DNA from: Thalassotalea sp. LPB0316
GTDB taxonomy: Bacteria; Pseudomonadota; Gammaproteobacteria; Enterobacterales; Alteromonadaceae
Direction: 5' to 3'
DNA: 64,000 bases
Assembly (NCBI RefSeq): GCF_014898095.1
Contig: NZ_CP062946.1
Coordinates: 2,046,001-2,110,000, forward strand
Below are positions 8,713 to 19,536 of the stretch, piece by piece. The notes below the pieces were generated by a model. It ran no database searches. It was not told where the DNA came from and saw only the letters and a program-made list of their open reading frames with translations. Numbering within the stretch: position 1 is the first letter of the stretch; the number at the start of each line of letters is the position of its first letter. A program made the position numbers and the translations under genes.

Positions 8713-9102
8713 ATCATTATTATGTTATTTATTTTATTCGCTTTTTTATAGCATTTAATAGTGGCAAATAATAGCGGAGCAGGCCGGCAGGAGTCAGAAA
8801 AGGCTGTTTAAGGCTTGAGGGTGGGAAAGTTGGAAAGTTGGAAAGTTGGAAAGTTGGAGGGGGGAAGGTTTGAAGGTTGGAAGGTTGGAAGGTTGAAAGG
8901 AAGGGGAGTTGTCAGTTTGGAGCTGTTAGTTGGGAGCTATAAGGCGATAGGGCTTTAAGGTGTTACCGCTTTCCAGCATTACCGCCTTTCACTGAAGTGA
9001 GTCATTCCCGAGTGTTTTTATCGGGAATCTCAAGATTGTTACTCAGGTATTGTGTTGGCTAGCGAGTAATTTATCGAAATTGGTATAAGTAGTTAGAAAA
9101 TA
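8713..9102. repeat. Gene-free stretch with 8-bp tandem repeats and a GTCAT palindrome
   Basis: No gene seen. GGAAAGTT is repeated four times exactly at 8824-8855, followed by GGAAGGTT-like variants to about 8900. A palindrome ATTCCCGA/TCGGGAAT lies at 9004-9011 and 9021-9028, inside GTC...CT flanks. The arrangement resembles those near 571-690 and 40570-40947. Confidence 0.75.
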
Positions 9103-9127
9103 AAAACGGAGCACATGGCTCCGTTTT
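9103..9127 (-). terminator. Rho-independent terminator of prs
   Basis: Stem AAAACGGAGC/GCTCCGTTTT with a short loop, 21 bases past the prs stop. Both arms are bounded by A/T runs, so it could work in either direction. Confidence 0.8.
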
Positions 9128-9148
9128 CTTTACGATCTTTTGCGGCGA

Positions 9149-10096
9149 TTAGTCTTCGAACATCGCAGAGATTGAATCTTCGTTGCTCACGCGACGAATC
9201 GCTTCAGACAACATACCGCTCAACGTTAATTGACGTAAGTTAGGTAGTGCTTTTAACTCGTCTGATAATGGGATTGAATCAGTCACGATCACTTCGTCGA
9301 TGACTGAATCTTTTAAGTTTTGCACGGCGTTACCAGAAAGCACTGGGTGAGTCGCATAAGCATAAACATTTTTAGCACCGTGATCTTTCAACGCAGCCGC
9401 CGCTTTAGCTAACGTACCACCTGTGTCGATCATATCGTCTACGATGATACAGTCGCGACCTTCAACGTCACCAATAATGTGCATAACTTGAGCAACATTG
9501 GCTTTCGGGCGACGTTTATCGATAATCGCTAAGTCAGCGTCATCTAATAACTTGGCAACAGCGCGTGCACGTACAACACCACCAATGTCAGGAGAAACAA
9601 CAACTGGGTTGTCTAAGTTCTTCTCTACCATGTCTTCAAGTAAGATTGGTGTACCGAACACGTTATCTACTGGTACATCGAAGAAACCTTGAATTTGCTC
9701 AGCATGAAGGTCAACTGTTAATACGCGGTCAACCCCAACACTTGATAAAAAGTCAGCAACAACTTTTGCTGTAATTGGAACACGAGCACTGCGTACACGA
9801 CGATCTTGACGCGCATAACCAAAATAAGGCATTACCGCCGTAATACGGCCAGCAGATGCACGGCGAAGTGCGTCTACCATGACGATTAATTCCATTAAGT
9901 TGTTGTTAGTTGGTGCGCAAGTTGATTGGATGATGAATACATCGGCACCGCGGACGTTTTCAGTGATTTCAACACTGATTTCACCGTCGCTGAAACTACC
10001 TACTTTTGCTTCGCCTAGGTTCATGTATAAGCGATCAGCAATTTTTTTAGCCAGTTCAGGGGTGGCGTTACCCGCAAAGATCTTCATGTCAGGCAC
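9149..10096 (-). CDS. prs: Ribose-phosphate pyrophosphokinase (PRPP synthase)
   Basis: Makes PRPP from ribose 5-phosphate and ATP for nucleotide, histidine and tryptophan synthesis. Class I motifs are present: [22 protein letters not shown], the [11 protein letters not shown] region and the PRPP-binding loop [11 protein letters not shown]. The start chosen is GTG at 10096, preceded by GAGGAA at good spacing and giving the standard 315 residues. An in-frame ATG at 10126 would add ten residues but lacks a good ribosome site. A terminator follows. It lies downstream of ispE and lolB on the same strand, as in related genomes. Confidence 0.96.
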   Translation of the reverse strand: MPDMKIFAGNATPELAKKIADRLYMNLGEAKVGSFSDGEISVEITENVRGADVFIIQSTCAPTNNNLMELIVMVDALRRASAGRITAVMPYFGYARQDRRVRSARVPITAKVVADFLSSVGVDRVLTVDLHAEQIQGFFDVPVDNVFGTPILLEDMVEKNLDNPVVVSPDIGGVVRARAVAKLLDDADLAIIDKRRPKANVAQVMHIIGDVEGRDCIIVDDMIDTGGTLAKAAAALKDHGAKNVYAYATHPVLSGNAVQNLKDSVIDEVIVTDSIPLSDELKALPNLRQLTLSGMLSEAIRRVSNEDSISAMFED

Positions 10097-10267
10097 TGTC
10101 AGTTCCTCAGAAACTTTTTTTGACATTAAAATTAACGCTCATCGTCATTAACCTTGAGTCAGTAACTATGAGCAATGAATTTACTTTTTGCCAATAATTG
10201 GCAACTTATACCAATTTGATTAAGAAGTTGTTAAGTCAGGCTTTAATCAACTTGGTCATCGCGCTAT

Positions 10268-11119
10268 TTAGAATGACAATTTCTCTATAGCGTGTTTTAA
10301 AGGAGAAATATTAGCTCCTTTAGCTACAAACGATTCAATACCTGATGGCAATTTACTTTGAATGTAACGCGCCTCTTGTTCAGTAGCAAAGCTCGAAAAA
10401 ATACAAGCGCCTGTTCCTGTCATTTGAGACGGCGCGTATTCTATCAACCAAGCCAGTAGCTTGGCAACCTCAGGATAGTGATTTATTACCCAATCTTGGC
10501 AATCGTTATGGCATTGTTCGAGTGAATAATTTGTTTTATCAATAACCGGCGTATTACGTGTTAAGTCTTTCGCACCAAAGACTTGCGCCGTTGAGATACT
10601 CAAATTTGGCTTAGTGACCAAGTACCAGTGCTCGGTCGGATTTTGTTTCGAAATAATTTCTCCAACTCCTTCGGCAAAAGCGGCATGACCATGCACAAAA
10701 ATAGGTACGTCGGCGCCTAATTCGAGTCCTAAGTCGGCGAGTGTTTGTGCACTTAACTGCGTTTGCCACAAGGCGTTTAATGCGACCAATACCGTCGCTG
10801 CGTTTGACGAACCACCACCTAAGCCACCACCCATTGGCAATACTTTATCGATGGTAATTTTTACTCCTTGGCTAACTTGCCCAACGGCTTGTAATTTTTT
10901 GGCCGCTTTGAAGATGAGGTTGTCAGTTACCTCAACGCCTTCAAACGGGGTGAGTAAATCGATTTTGCCATCGTCGGTGAGTTCAAAATGCAGCGTGTCA
11001 CCGTAATCAAGAAATTGAAACAGGGTTTGTAAATTGTGATAACCATTCGCGCGTTGGCCGGTAATATGAAGAAATAAATTGAGTTTTGCAGGTGCTGGAA
11101 AGCTAAAAATACGGCTCAC
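10268..11119 (-). CDS. ispE: 4-diphosphocytidyl-2-C-methyl-D-erythritol kinase
   Basis: Fourth step of the MEP isoprenoid pathway, phosphorylating CDP-methylerythritol. It is a GHMP kinase: substrate-binding segment [12 protein letters not shown] near the N-terminus and ATP loop [13 protein letters not shown] at residues 96-108. 283 residues, the family norm. The start codon is GTG at 11119, three bases after the lolB stop, so translation is probably coupled. Part of a lolB-ispE-prs run divergent from hemA. Confidence 0.96.
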   Translation of the reverse strand: MSRIFSFPAPAKLNLFLHITGQRANGYHNLQTLFQFLDYGDTLHFELTDDGKIDLLTPFEGVEVTDNLIFKAAKKLQAVGQVSQGVKITIDKVLPMGGGLGGGSSNAATVLVALNALWQTQLSAQTLADLGLELGADVPIFVHGHAAFAEGVGEIISKQNPTEHWYLVTKPNLSISTAQVFGAKDLTRNTPVIDKTNYSLEQCHNDCQDWVINHYPEVAKLLAWLIEYAPSQMTGTGACIFSSFATEQEARYIQSKLPSGIESFVAKGANISPLKHAIEKLSF

Positions 11120-11122
11120 AGG

Positions 11123-11737
11123 TTAGGTTTCCCATCGATTGATTTGTAGTTTTATCGTTAAATCACCTTGAGTGATATCAACTTTATGCGGCAACATCAC
11201 ATTGTTGACCATTTTAAATTGGCGGTATTTTACCTGCCATTGTTGTTGATTAAAATGGCTAGAAAGTTGATAAGGTAAAACTTGTTGTGCTTGGTAGCTC
11301 AGTTTATCTGACGGCAAATAGGGGCTAGCTTTGAGCCAGTGGCTCAAGGCATCAACCGGCAGGGTTAAACCGGTGAGTTGCCAGATGAGTAGGGCGAGAT
11401 TGTTGCCTTGATGAGTTTCTCCGTCAGCGTGAATTAAATAATGCTCACTAGTTTGTTCGATATCAACAATATTAATGCCCAGAAAGGTCGATAGGCTGAG
11501 CTTTTCAACGGCGTGATCTTTTACTTGCCACAGCACATTGGCACTTTGGCGTTCATTCGGACTAATAAATGCCAATTTTCCTTTGATTTGCCAACTGGCT
11601 AACTGTGCAACATCAGCTTGATGTTGACTAGATGAACTAACCTGGGGGGATGATATTGGTTTGGTTGTACTACAGCCATAAAGGAAAATAAACAGCGGGA
11701 AAAGCAGATAAATTTTACAATTACTAGATAATTTCAT
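11123..11737 (-). CDS. lolB: Outer-membrane lipoprotein receptor LolB
   Basis: Accepts lipoproteins from LolA and inserts them in the outer membrane. The N-terminus is a lipoprotein signal with lipobox LYGC (Cys22) and Ser at +2, which directs outer-membrane sorting. The mature part has the LolB pattern (WQIKGKLAFISPNERQSANV, then LTGLTLPVDALSHWL). 204 residues. It is divergent from hemA across a 189-base gap and immediately upstream of ispE, a conserved gammaproteobacterial arrangement. Confidence 0.93.
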   Translation of the reverse strand: MKLSSNCKIYLLFPLFIFLYGCSTTKPISSPQVSSSSQHQADVAQLASWQIKGKLAFISPNERQSANVLWQVKDHAVEKLSLSTFLGINIVDIEQTSEHYLIHADGETHQGNNLALLIWQLTGLTLPVDALSHWLKASPYLPSDKLSYQAQQVLPYQLSSHFNQQQWQVKYRQFKMVNNVMLPHKVDITQGDLTIKLQINRWET

Positions 11738-11926
11738 TATTTTTAACGTTTTGTTGCGAACAACTTATTTGAACACAGTATGTAAGGTGCTTTCAATCAT
11801 AAGCGTTTTTTCGTAAAATACCCCGAATTATTTTGTTGGCATTATGTTTTTGATAATTTCATTAAATGATTATCAAGATAACGTGTTTTATTGTTTAAAT
11901 TTTATTACGGGTAAGTTGTTGCTTCT

Positions 11927-13210
11927 ATGTCAATTGTCGCAGTAGGGATCAATCATAAAACCGCGCCGGTCTCGGTGAGGGAAAAGATTGCCTTTAGTCC
12001 TGATTCGCTTACCCACGCATTGCAAGAAATGCTGTCTCAAGTGCAGTGTCAAGAAGCGGCAATTCTCTCTACCTGTAATCGCACTGAATTATACCTTGTC
12101 AAGCCCGGTGAGCATGAGTTAACCCAAGAAAAAGTGGTCTTATGGCTTGAACAGCATCACAATATTCCGGCATCAACGCTAGTACCCAGTTTATATTGGC
12201 ATCAAGACCAAAAAGCGGTTACCCACATGATGCGGGTGGCATGTGGCTTGGATTCACTGGTGTTAGGTGAGCCGCAAATATTGGGGCAAATGAAGCAGGC
12301 GTACAGTCAAGCCAAAGCGGCTGGCTCGATGGCCTTAGTGATGGACCGATTGTTCCAACGCACTTTTGGTGTCGCCAAACAGGTTCGAACCGAAACGGAA
12401 ATTGGTGAAAATGCCGTTTCAGTGGCTTTTGCTTCAGTGAATTTGGCTAAACACATTTTCGGTAAACTCAATAAAGCGCGGGTGCTATTAGTTGGCGCAG
12501 GCGAAACTATCGAACTGGTTGCTAAACACTTGTACGACAATCAAGTTGGCCACATTACGGTAGCGAACCGAACCATCTCACGTGCTGAAGGCATGGCTAA
12601 GCAAATTGGCGCCGATGTCATAACTTTAGCGCAAATACCTGAGCAAATGGCCAAAGCCGATATCGTGATCAGCTCTACGGGCTCAACGTTGCCGATCATT
12701 GGTAAAGGTATGGTGGAAAAGGCGCTTGCTGAGCGCAAGCACAGACCCATGTTTATGGTCGATTTAGCGGTACCTCGTGATATCGAAGAGCAAGTCGCAC
12801 AATTAGAAGATGCTTTCTTGTATACCGTTGATGACTTGCAAACAATTATTGCGCAAAATATTGAAAATCGTAGAAAAGCTGCAGTACAAGCCGAATCGAT
12901 TGTTTCAAACCAAGCCGACAATTTTATGCAATGGTTGCGCGGGCTCAACACCCAAGATGCGGTGATCAGCTATCGCAATCAGTGTATGGCTGAACGCGAT
13001 ACATTATTAGAAAGAGCGCATAATCAATTATCAAATGGTAAAAACCCGGAAGCGGTTTTAAATGAATTAGCAACAAAATTAACTAATAAATTAATGCACG
13101 CACCAACCAATGCTTTACAAAAAGCAGCACAAGGCGGCGAGTTAGACAAACTTATCTATTTGCGTGATGTCTTTGATTTAGATATTGAAGATATCAGCAA
13201 GCAAAAATAG
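11927..13210 (+). CDS. hemA: Glutamyl-tRNA reductase
   Basis: First committed step of C5-pathway tetrapyrrole synthesis, reducing Glu-tRNA to glutamate-1-semialdehyde. The N-terminal domain carries catalytic C50 in STCNRTELY and the signature GLDSLVLGEPQILGQMK. An NADPH-binding Rossmann domain follows (VLLVGAGETIELVAKHL), then a helical dimerisation domain. 427 residues. First gene of hemA-prfA-prmC; prfA starts 26 bases on. Confidence 0.97.
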   Translation: MSIVAVGINHKTAPVSVREKIAFSPDSLTHALQEMLSQVQCQEAAILSTCNRTELYLVKPGEHELTQEKVVLWLEQHHNIPASTLVPSLYWHQDQKAVTHMMRVACGLDSLVLGEPQILGQMKQAYSQAKAAGSMALVMDRLFQRTFGVAKQVRTETEIGENAVSVAFASVNLAKHIFGKLNKARVLLVGAGETIELVAKHLYDNQVGHITVANRTISRAEGMAKQIGADVITLAQIPEQMAKADIVISSTGSTLPIIGKGMVEKALAERKHRPMFMVDLAVPRDIEEQVAQLEDAFLYTVDDLQTIIAQNIENRRKAAVQAESIVSNQADNFMQWLRGLNTQDAVISYRNQCMAERDTLLERAHNQLSNGKNPEAVLNELATKLTNKLMHAPTNALQKAAQGGELDKLIYLRDVFDLDIEDISKQK

Positions 13211-13236
13211 ACCTCACAAAGAGAACCTGAATTTCC

Positions 13237-14328
13237 ATGAATAAATCCGTTTATTTAAAACTTGAAGGCTTAGTTGAACGCTTTGAAGAAGTTCAAGCGT
13301 TGCTTTCTGATCCAGAAACCATCGCCGATCAAGATAAATTTTTAGCGCTGTCTAAAGAGTTCAAACAACTTGAAGTCGTTGTTAAAGCATTTAACGACTT
13401 TCGCGGCGCTGAAGATGATTTAGCCACTGCTGAAGAAATGCTAAAAGAAGACGATCCTGACATGCGCGAAATGGCGCAAGAAGAATTCAAAGCAGCGAAA
13501 AAAGCGATTGAAGAGCTTGAGCAAGAATTACAAATTCTGTTGTTGCCACGTGATCCAAACGACGATAACAACTGCTTTGTTGAGATTCGCGCCGGCGCAG
13601 GTGGTGATGAAGCGGCTATTTTTGCTGGTGACTTATTCCGCATGTATTCTCGCTATGCCGAGAAAAAAGGCTGGAAAGTTGAAGTAATGAACATGAATGA
13701 GTCAGAGCAGGGCGGCTATAAAGAAATCATCGCGAAAATCAACGGTGAAGGCGTTTATGGTGAAATGAAGTTTGAATCAGGTGGTCACCGGGTTCAACGC
13801 GTACCTGAAACTGAATCACAAGGCCGTGTTCACACTTCAGCTTGTACTGTGGTAGTGATGCCAGAAATTCCTGAGTCAGAAGCCATTGAAATTAACAAGG
13901 CTGATTTAAAAGTGGATACTTTCCGCGCCTCAGGTGCCGGTGGTCAGCACGTTAACAAAACCGATTCTGCGATTCGTATTACTCATATTCCAACGGGCAT
14001 TGTGGTTGAGTGTCAAGATCAACGCTCACAACACAAAAACCGCGCTCAAGCAATGTCTGTTCTCGCTGCGCGATTGCAACAGGCAGAAGATGACAAACGC
14101 CGCGCTGAGGAAGAATCATCGCGCCGTAGCTTAGTCGCTAGTGGTGACCGCAGTGAGCGTATTCGCACCTATAACTTCCCTCAAGGCCGTATGTCTGATC
14201 ACCGCATTAACTTAACCTTGTATCGCTTAAACGAAGTGATGGAAGGTAACTTACAGTTAGTGATGGAGCCTATTTTACAAGAGAACCAAGCGGACTTACT
14301 CGCGGCACTTTCTGAGCAAAACCAATAG
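13237..14328 (+). CDS. prfA: Peptide chain release factor 1
   Basis: Terminates translation at UAA and UAG. GGQ is at residues 235-237 ([16 protein letters not shown]), its Gln being the target of PrmC, which is encoded next. The stop-codon recognition loop reads PET within [10 protein letters not shown], a common variant of the RF1 PxT motif. 363 residues. Between hemA and prmC, with five bases to prmC. Confidence 0.97.
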   Translation: MNKSVYLKLEGLVERFEEVQALLSDPETIADQDKFLALSKEFKQLEVVVKAFNDFRGAEDDLATAEEMLKEDDPDMREMAQEEFKAAKKAIEELEQELQILLLPRDPNDDNNCFVEIRAGAGGDEAAIFAGDLFRMYSRYAEKKGWKVEVMNMNESEQGGYKEIIAKINGEGVYGEMKFESGGHRVQRVPETESQGRVHTSACTVVVMPEIPESEAIEINKADLKVDTFRASGAGGQHVNKTDSAIRITHIPTGIVVECQDQRSQHKNRAQAMSVLAARLQQAEDDKRRAEEESSRRSLVASGDRSERIRTYNFPQGRMSDHRINLTLYRLNEVMEGNLQLVMEPILQENQADLLAALSEQNQ

Positions 14329-14333
14329 GCAAC

Positions 14334-15185
14334 ATGTTTAACGCGCCGATTACCGTTAAACAATTAATTGGTCAAGCGAGCCAGTTACTTAACGATAAAT
14401 CTGACAGTCAGCAACTCGATTGTCAGATTTTGCTTTGTTATGTCTTGGCGAAGCCGAAAAGTTACTTGTTAACCTGGCCCGATGCCGAGCTTACTTCTGA
14501 GCAACTCGCAACGTTTTCTCGCTTATTTGAGCGTCGGTTAGCCGGTGAACCCATTGCCTATATTGTCGGTGAACAAGAGTTTTGGTCATTACCGCTCAAA
14601 GTCTCGAGTGCTACGTTAATCCCAAGACCTGATACTGAAACCTTGGTAGAGTTGGTGTTAAATCATCATCAAGCTGAGGTTCTTAACGTGCTCGATTTAG
14701 GTACAGGTACTGGCGCTATCGCATTGGCATTGGCAAGTGAGCAGTCCCAATGGCAAATTGAAGCGGTTGATTTCAATTGTGACGCCGTTGCGCTGGCTAA
14801 TGAGAATAAGATAAACAACGATTTAACGAACGTCGAGATATATCAAAGTGATTGGTTTAGTAACGTTAACGGTACATTTGACGTTATTGTTTCAAATCCA
14901 CCCTATATTGATGAGCAAGATCCTCATTTGAGCCAAGGCGATGTTAGGTATGAGCCTAGCTCTGCACTGGTAGCACCTGAGCAAGGTTTAAAAGACTTGC
15001 GACATATTATCGACAATGCTCGCAAGTATTTTAAAGCAACCGGTGGTTGGCTTTACTTGGAGCACGGCTATGATCAAGCAGAGCAAGTTCGAGCGTTATT
15101 GAAAGCATATGGCTATCAAGCGCCCAAAACACAAAAAGATTTGGGTGATAACCCTCGTATCACGTATGCTAGCTTTTTGGCTTAG
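14334..15185 (+). CDS. prmC: Release factor glutamine N5-methyltransferase
   Basis: Methylates the Gln of the GGQ motif in release factors. SAM-binding motif VLDLGTGTGAIALALA is followed by the catalytic N188-P-P-Y tetrapeptide (SNPPYIDEQDPHL). 283 residues with an N-terminal five-helix domain. Directly downstream of prfA, its substrate gene, as is usual. Confidence 0.96.
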   Translation: MFNAPITVKQLIGQASQLLNDKSDSQQLDCQILLCYVLAKPKSYLLTWPDAELTSEQLATFSRLFERRLAGEPIAYIVGEQEFWSLPLKVSSATLIPRPDTETLVELVLNHHQAEVLNVLDLGTGTGAIALALASEQSQWQIEAVDFNCDAVALANENKINNDLTNVEIYQSDWFSNVNGTFDVIVSNPPYIDEQDPHLSQGDVRYEPSSALVAPEQGLKDLRHIIDNARKYFKATGGWLYLEHGYDQAEQVRALLKAYGYQAPKTQKDLGDNPRITYASFLA

Positions 15186-15225
15186 TTTTCTCTATTTAAA
15201 AAACAATAATCAATAAGGATAAATA

Positions 15226-15591
15226 ATGAAACATTTACACATGACATTGGCCGCGCTAAGTATCGGATTATTTTTCTTGCGTTTTGTTTGGCTGATGATG
15301 GGTTCAGGTCAACTAGAAAAGAAATGGGTGAAAATCACGCCACATGTTATTGATACCGCTTTGTTAACCGTTGGTATTGTTATGGCGGTTAAACTTGCCT
15401 TAAACCCACTTGAATATATGTGGTTTGGCGAGAAAATTGTTGCTGTTTTTGCTTACATCTTTACTGGCTATTACACCTTAAAGCTCGCGCGCAACAAAAC
15501 TATGCAAATTATTGGTTTTCTGGGCGCAATGGGCTGGGTAATGTTGATTGCTCGACTTGCTATCGATAAACAGCCGATATTTTTTATTTAA
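15226..15591 (+). CDS. SirB2 family membrane protein
   Basis: A 121-residue protein with about four membrane segments matching the SirB family (HLHMTLAALSIGLFFLRFVW; later PHVIDTALLTVGIVMAVKL). Function unknown. It sits between prmC and sirB1, a position conserved in many gammaproteobacteria, with a ribosome site (AAGGAT) before the ATG. Confidence 0.85.
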   Translation: MKHLHMTLAALSIGLFFLRFVWLMMGSGQLEKKWVKITPHVIDTALLTVGIVMAVKLALNPLEYMWFGEKIVAVFAYIFTGYYTLKLARNKTMQIIGFLGAMGWVMLIARLAIDKQPIFFI

Positions 15592-15663
15592 TATTACTAA
15601 GCAGTTGAATATTGATGTTTAGGCCTTATATAGCCTGTAAATAATCAGTTTTTGAAGTACTAG

Positions 15664-16464
15664 ATGAACGAATTATTATTAGCCGAACTTAAATCTGAAC
15701 ACATTAAATTGCTCGATACATTAGTATTGATCGAAGAGTTTATTTTCGGACCGGGAATAAAACCTATCCCACAAGTTCAAGCACTTGCCGATCACTGCCT
15801 GACTGAAATTGAGTCGATAGAAGGCGAGTTGGCGCAGGCTGAAAATCTAATTAATGAATTGTTCATCAATCAATTGTTTCTCGATAAGCATCACGTTTTA
15901 TGGCCGGTCACGAGTCATCAAATCGTCCCGAGTTTGCTTTATCGCATTATGTCGCCGTCGCTTAAGTGCATTTTAATTGCACACATCATTCGTCACTGTG
16001 GCTTTGAAGCTAACATCGTTTATGTACCAGATAAAATGATGGTACAACTCATTTGTGATGAAGATTATACGATTATCTTCGATCCTATTGTTGGCGAGTC
16101 GTTAACTTGGGAAGATCTCAGTGACCGAATGGCCGATAGTGAGCACTTTGTCAGCTATCAACAAGTTGAAGCACTATCTGATAAAGACGTCTTGTTAAAA
16201 CACCTCTCTAGCTTGAAAGCGGCACTGATCCGCGAGAATAACTATCGCCAAGCACTCAAGTGTATGGATGTTATTTTGGCACTACAGCCAGATGATCCAT
16301 ATCAGCGTCGAGACCGCGGCTTTTTGCTTCAGCAGCTTGATTGTTTTAAAGTGGCGTATGACGATTACCGCTTTTTTGTTGAACAATGTCCGCAAGATCC
16401 TGCGGCACAGTTATTAAAAAAACAATTAGAAAACATTACCATCTCAGATACCATTTTACATTAA
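15664..16464 (+). CDS. SirB1 family protein (transglutaminase-like plus TPR)
   Basis: 266 residues. The N-terminal two thirds match the SirB1 transglutaminase-like fold, with no obvious full catalytic triad. The C-terminus (RENNYRQALKCMDVILALQPDDPYQRRDRG) looks like tetratricopeptide repeats. Likely cytoplasmic, no signal peptide. Gene order prmC-sirB2-sirB1-kdsA is typical of the group, here with a DUF819 gene inserted before kdsA. Molecular function is not established. Confidence 0.82.
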   Translation: MNELLLAELKSEHIKLLDTLVLIEEFIFGPGIKPIPQVQALADHCLTEIESIEGELAQAENLINELFINQLFLDKHHVLWPVTSHQIVPSLLYRIMSPSLKCILIAHIIRHCGFEANIVYVPDKMMVQLICDEDYTIIFDPIVGESLTWEDLSDRMADSEHFVSYQQVEALSDKDVLLKHLSSLKAALIRENNYRQALKCMDVILALQPDDPYQRRDRGFLLQQLDCFKVAYDDYRFFVEQCPQDPAAQLLKKQLENITISDTILH

Positions 16465-16476
16465 CACGGAGACTTC

Positions 16477-17721
16477 ATGCCTCACACGCCTTTGATCACC
16501 AATGACGCAACCGTTCTTGGTTTACTCGTTATTTTACTTGGTGGTGTTTTTTATACTGCGCAGCATGCAAATACTTTTTGGCGAAAGTTTTACTCTGTTG
16601 TTCCTGCGGTCTTGCTTTGTTATTTCTTACCCTCTCTACTTAATACATTTGGCGTGATAAGCGGTAAAGAGTCGAATTTATATTACGTCGCTTCGCGTTA
16701 TTTATTACCAGCGTGTTTAGTCTTACTGACATTGAGCGTTGACTTAAAAGCGATTGCCAAGCTTGGCTCAAAAGCCGTTATTCTATTTTTTACCGGTACT
16801 ATCGGCATCATTATTGGCGGGCCTGTAGCCTTACTTCTTGTTGGTCAGTTTGCACCAGAGCTCATTGGTGTTGATGGTCCAGAAGCCGTTTGGCGCGGCA
16901 TGACAACCGTTGCTGGTAGTTGGATTGGCGGTAGTGCTAACCAAGCGGCAATGAAAGAGATTTACGGTGCTGGCGATCAAATATTTTCGGTCATGGTAAC
17001 GGTCGATGTGATTGTCGCAAATTTATGGATGGCGGTGATTTTAGTGATGGCGGGTAACGCTAAAACGATTGATGCCAAAACCGGTGCCGATACATCAGCT
17101 ATCAGTGACTTAAAACAAAGGGTTGAACATTTCCAAGCTAAACACGCGCGTATTCCGACATTAGCTGATCTGATGATCATTTTGGCGATTGGCCTTGGTG
17201 TTACTGGTTTTGCCCATTTATTTGCCGATCACATTACGCCATTTTTTGTTGAGCACTTTCCTAATACCGATCGCTTTAGTTTCCACAGTAAATTCTTTTG
17301 GATGATTGTCTTTGCTACCAGCGTTGGCTTAGCACTCTCGTTTACTCGCGCACGAGAGCTTGAAGGGGTAGGGGCTTCGCGTATTGGCTCAGCGTTCCTT
17401 TATATTTTAATCGCCACTATCGGGATGAAAATGGATGTGACCATGATCCTCGATACGCCGATTTATTTCGTTATCGGTGTTATTTGGATGTTGATTCATG
17501 CCGGCCTTATGCTATTTGTTGCTAAACTGCTTAAAGCGCCACTGTTTTACATGGCAGTTGGCTCGCAAGCAAATGTTGGTGGGGCGGCATCAGCACCTAT
17601 TGTGGCAAGTGCCTTCCATCCATCATTAGCGCCTGTGGGGGTGTTATTAGCTGTGCTGGGCTACACCGTTGGAACCTACATGGCGTGGCTGTGTGGTCAA
17701 ATTTTACAAGCAATTGGCTAA
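16477..17721 (+). CDS. DUF819 family membrane protein (YjcL-like)
   Basis: A 414-residue polytopic membrane protein with about ten to eleven hydrophobic segments. Conserved glycine-rich pieces (VAGSWIGGSANQAAMKEIYG and VGSQANVGGAASAPIVASAF) are the hallmarks of DUF819/YjcL, an uncharacterised transporter-like family. A good ribosome site (ACGGAGAC) lies 12 bases after sirB1. Probably co-transcribed with sirB1 and kdsA. The substrate is unknown. Confidence 0.82.
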   Translation: MPHTPLITNDATVLGLLVILLGGVFYTAQHANTFWRKFYSVVPAVLLCYFLPSLLNTFGVISGKESNLYYVASRYLLPACLVLLTLSVDLKAIAKLGSKAVILFFTGTIGIIIGGPVALLLVGQFAPELIGVDGPEAVWRGMTTVAGSWIGGSANQAAMKEIYGAGDQIFSVMVTVDVIVANLWMAVILVMAGNAKTIDAKTGADTSAISDLKQRVEHFQAKHARIPTLADLMIILAIGLGVTGFAHLFADHITPFFVEHFPNTDRFSFHSKFFWMIVFATSVGLALSFTRARELEGVGASRIGSAFLYILIATIGMKMDVTMILDTPIYFVIGVIWMLIHAGLMLFVAKLLKAPLFYMAVGSQANVGGAASAPIVASAFHPSLAPVGVLLAVLGYTVGTYMAWLCGQILQAIG

Positions 17722-18594
<873 letters not shown>

Positions 18595-18631
18595 GGCTTA
18601 AGCAACCTACCCGAGTAGTCGGGTCAATCTA

Positions 18632-19122
18632 ATAGCGTCATACCCGAGTCGTCGGGTATCTTTGTTTTCCGAAGCAAACCAAGAGATTCCGGCCTAAAAC
18701 AACGCCGGAATGACGAACTAGCGTCATAATAGAGTAGCTGGGTCAATCCAACAGAGTCATACCCGAGTCGTCGGGTATCTTTCTTTTATGAGGCAAACCA
18801 AGAGATTCCGGCCTAAAACAACGCCGGAATGACGTCCCATATATGACGAACGAGCTTTATACCCGAGTAGTCGGGTCTCTCTCTTTTACGAAGCAAACCA
18901 AGCGATTCCGGCCTAAAACAACACCGGAATGACGAACTAGCGTCATAATAGAGTAGTTGGGTCAATCCAACAGAGTCATACCCGAGTCGTCGGGTATCTT
19001 TCTTTTATGAAGCAAACCAAGCGATTCCGGCCTAAAACAACGCCGGAATGACGAACTAGCGCCATAATAGAGTAGTTGGGTCAATCCAATAGCGTCATAC
19101 CCGAGTCGTCGGGTATCTGACT
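18632..19122. repeat. 119-bp tandem repeat array (about four to five units)
   Basis: The anchor TACCCGAG recurs at 18641, 18760, 18860, 18979 and 19098, giving steps of 119, 100, 119 and 119 bases. Each full unit contains two palindromes: ACCCGA-GTCG-TCGGGT and TTCCGGC-N10-GCCGGAA. They are joined by GCAAACCAAG-type linker and followed by GACGAACTAGCGTCATAATAG. Units differ by a few substitutions, and one has a shorter, altered linker. There is no coding frame. The second palindrome, read on the minus strand, has the same GTCATTCC...GGAATCTC outline as palindromes elsewhere in the window. Confidence 0.9.
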
Positions 19123-19162
19123 CGTTCAAGCCGAAAATAGATGAATCTGGACTGAGAGTAAT

Positions 19163-19200
19163 AGCTAGCCATTAAGTTACCAAACGCTTAATGGCTAGCT
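19163..19200. other. Perfect 14-bp hairpin
   Basis: AGCTAGCCATTAAG (163-176) pairs perfectly with CTTAATGGCTAGCT (187-200), in the 19.1 kb block. It lies downstream of the small gene ending at 19258. Neither side has a T-run, so it is not a classical terminator; it may stabilise a 3' end. Confidence 0.6.
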
Positions 19201-19257
19201 TTGAACGCCTTACTCAAGCGCTCAGCAATGCAGCGAGCATTATGTCGTTTACTGTGG

Positions 19258-19536
19258 TTATTCTTCCGTTAAGCTAGTAATTTGGCCATGTACATCGGCA
19301 AGTAATGCCGGTGTTTGGTTAAGTTTGCCTGCTTTGTTTTCAATTTCGAATACTTGCTTAACCAACATATTCATTTGTTTGTTAATTAAGTTTAAGTCAG
19401 CTTTTATTTGTGCATGTGCTTGATCAACAAGTTGTACTTGATTTACCGGTGTAGCTTGTTCTAAGTTAGATGCTTGTGCTGCTGGCAAAGCGATTACGAG
19501 TGCTGTAGTAGCAATGAGTTTGTTTAAAAGTGTCAT
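19258..19536 (-). CDS. Small exported protein of unknown function
   Basis: 92 residues with a convincing signal peptide (MTLLNKLIATTALVIALPAAQA). The mature part of about 70 residues is predicted helical, rich in Gln, Asn and Leu, with no Cys (VDQAHAQIKADLNLINKQMN). I do not recognise a family. A strong hairpin and the 119-bp repeat array lie downstream. The gene upstream is a divergent LysR regulator 318 bases away, which might or might not control it. Confidence 0.6.
   Translation of the reverse strand: MTLLNKLIATTALVIALPAAQASNLEQATPVNQVQLVDQAHAQIKADLNLINKQMNMLVKQVFEIENKAGKLNQTPALLADVHGQITSLTEE

Noticed and set aside
12541..12951. 136-codon antisense frame inside hemA
   Set aside because: It is a shadow of hemA codon use with no independent start signal. 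The same applies to the antisense frames in prfA, ychF and the receptor gene.
18632..19122. Possible CRISPR array in the regularly spaced repeats
   Set aside because: The repeated unit is 119 bases with no variable spacers, and no cas genes are near. It is a tandem repeat.
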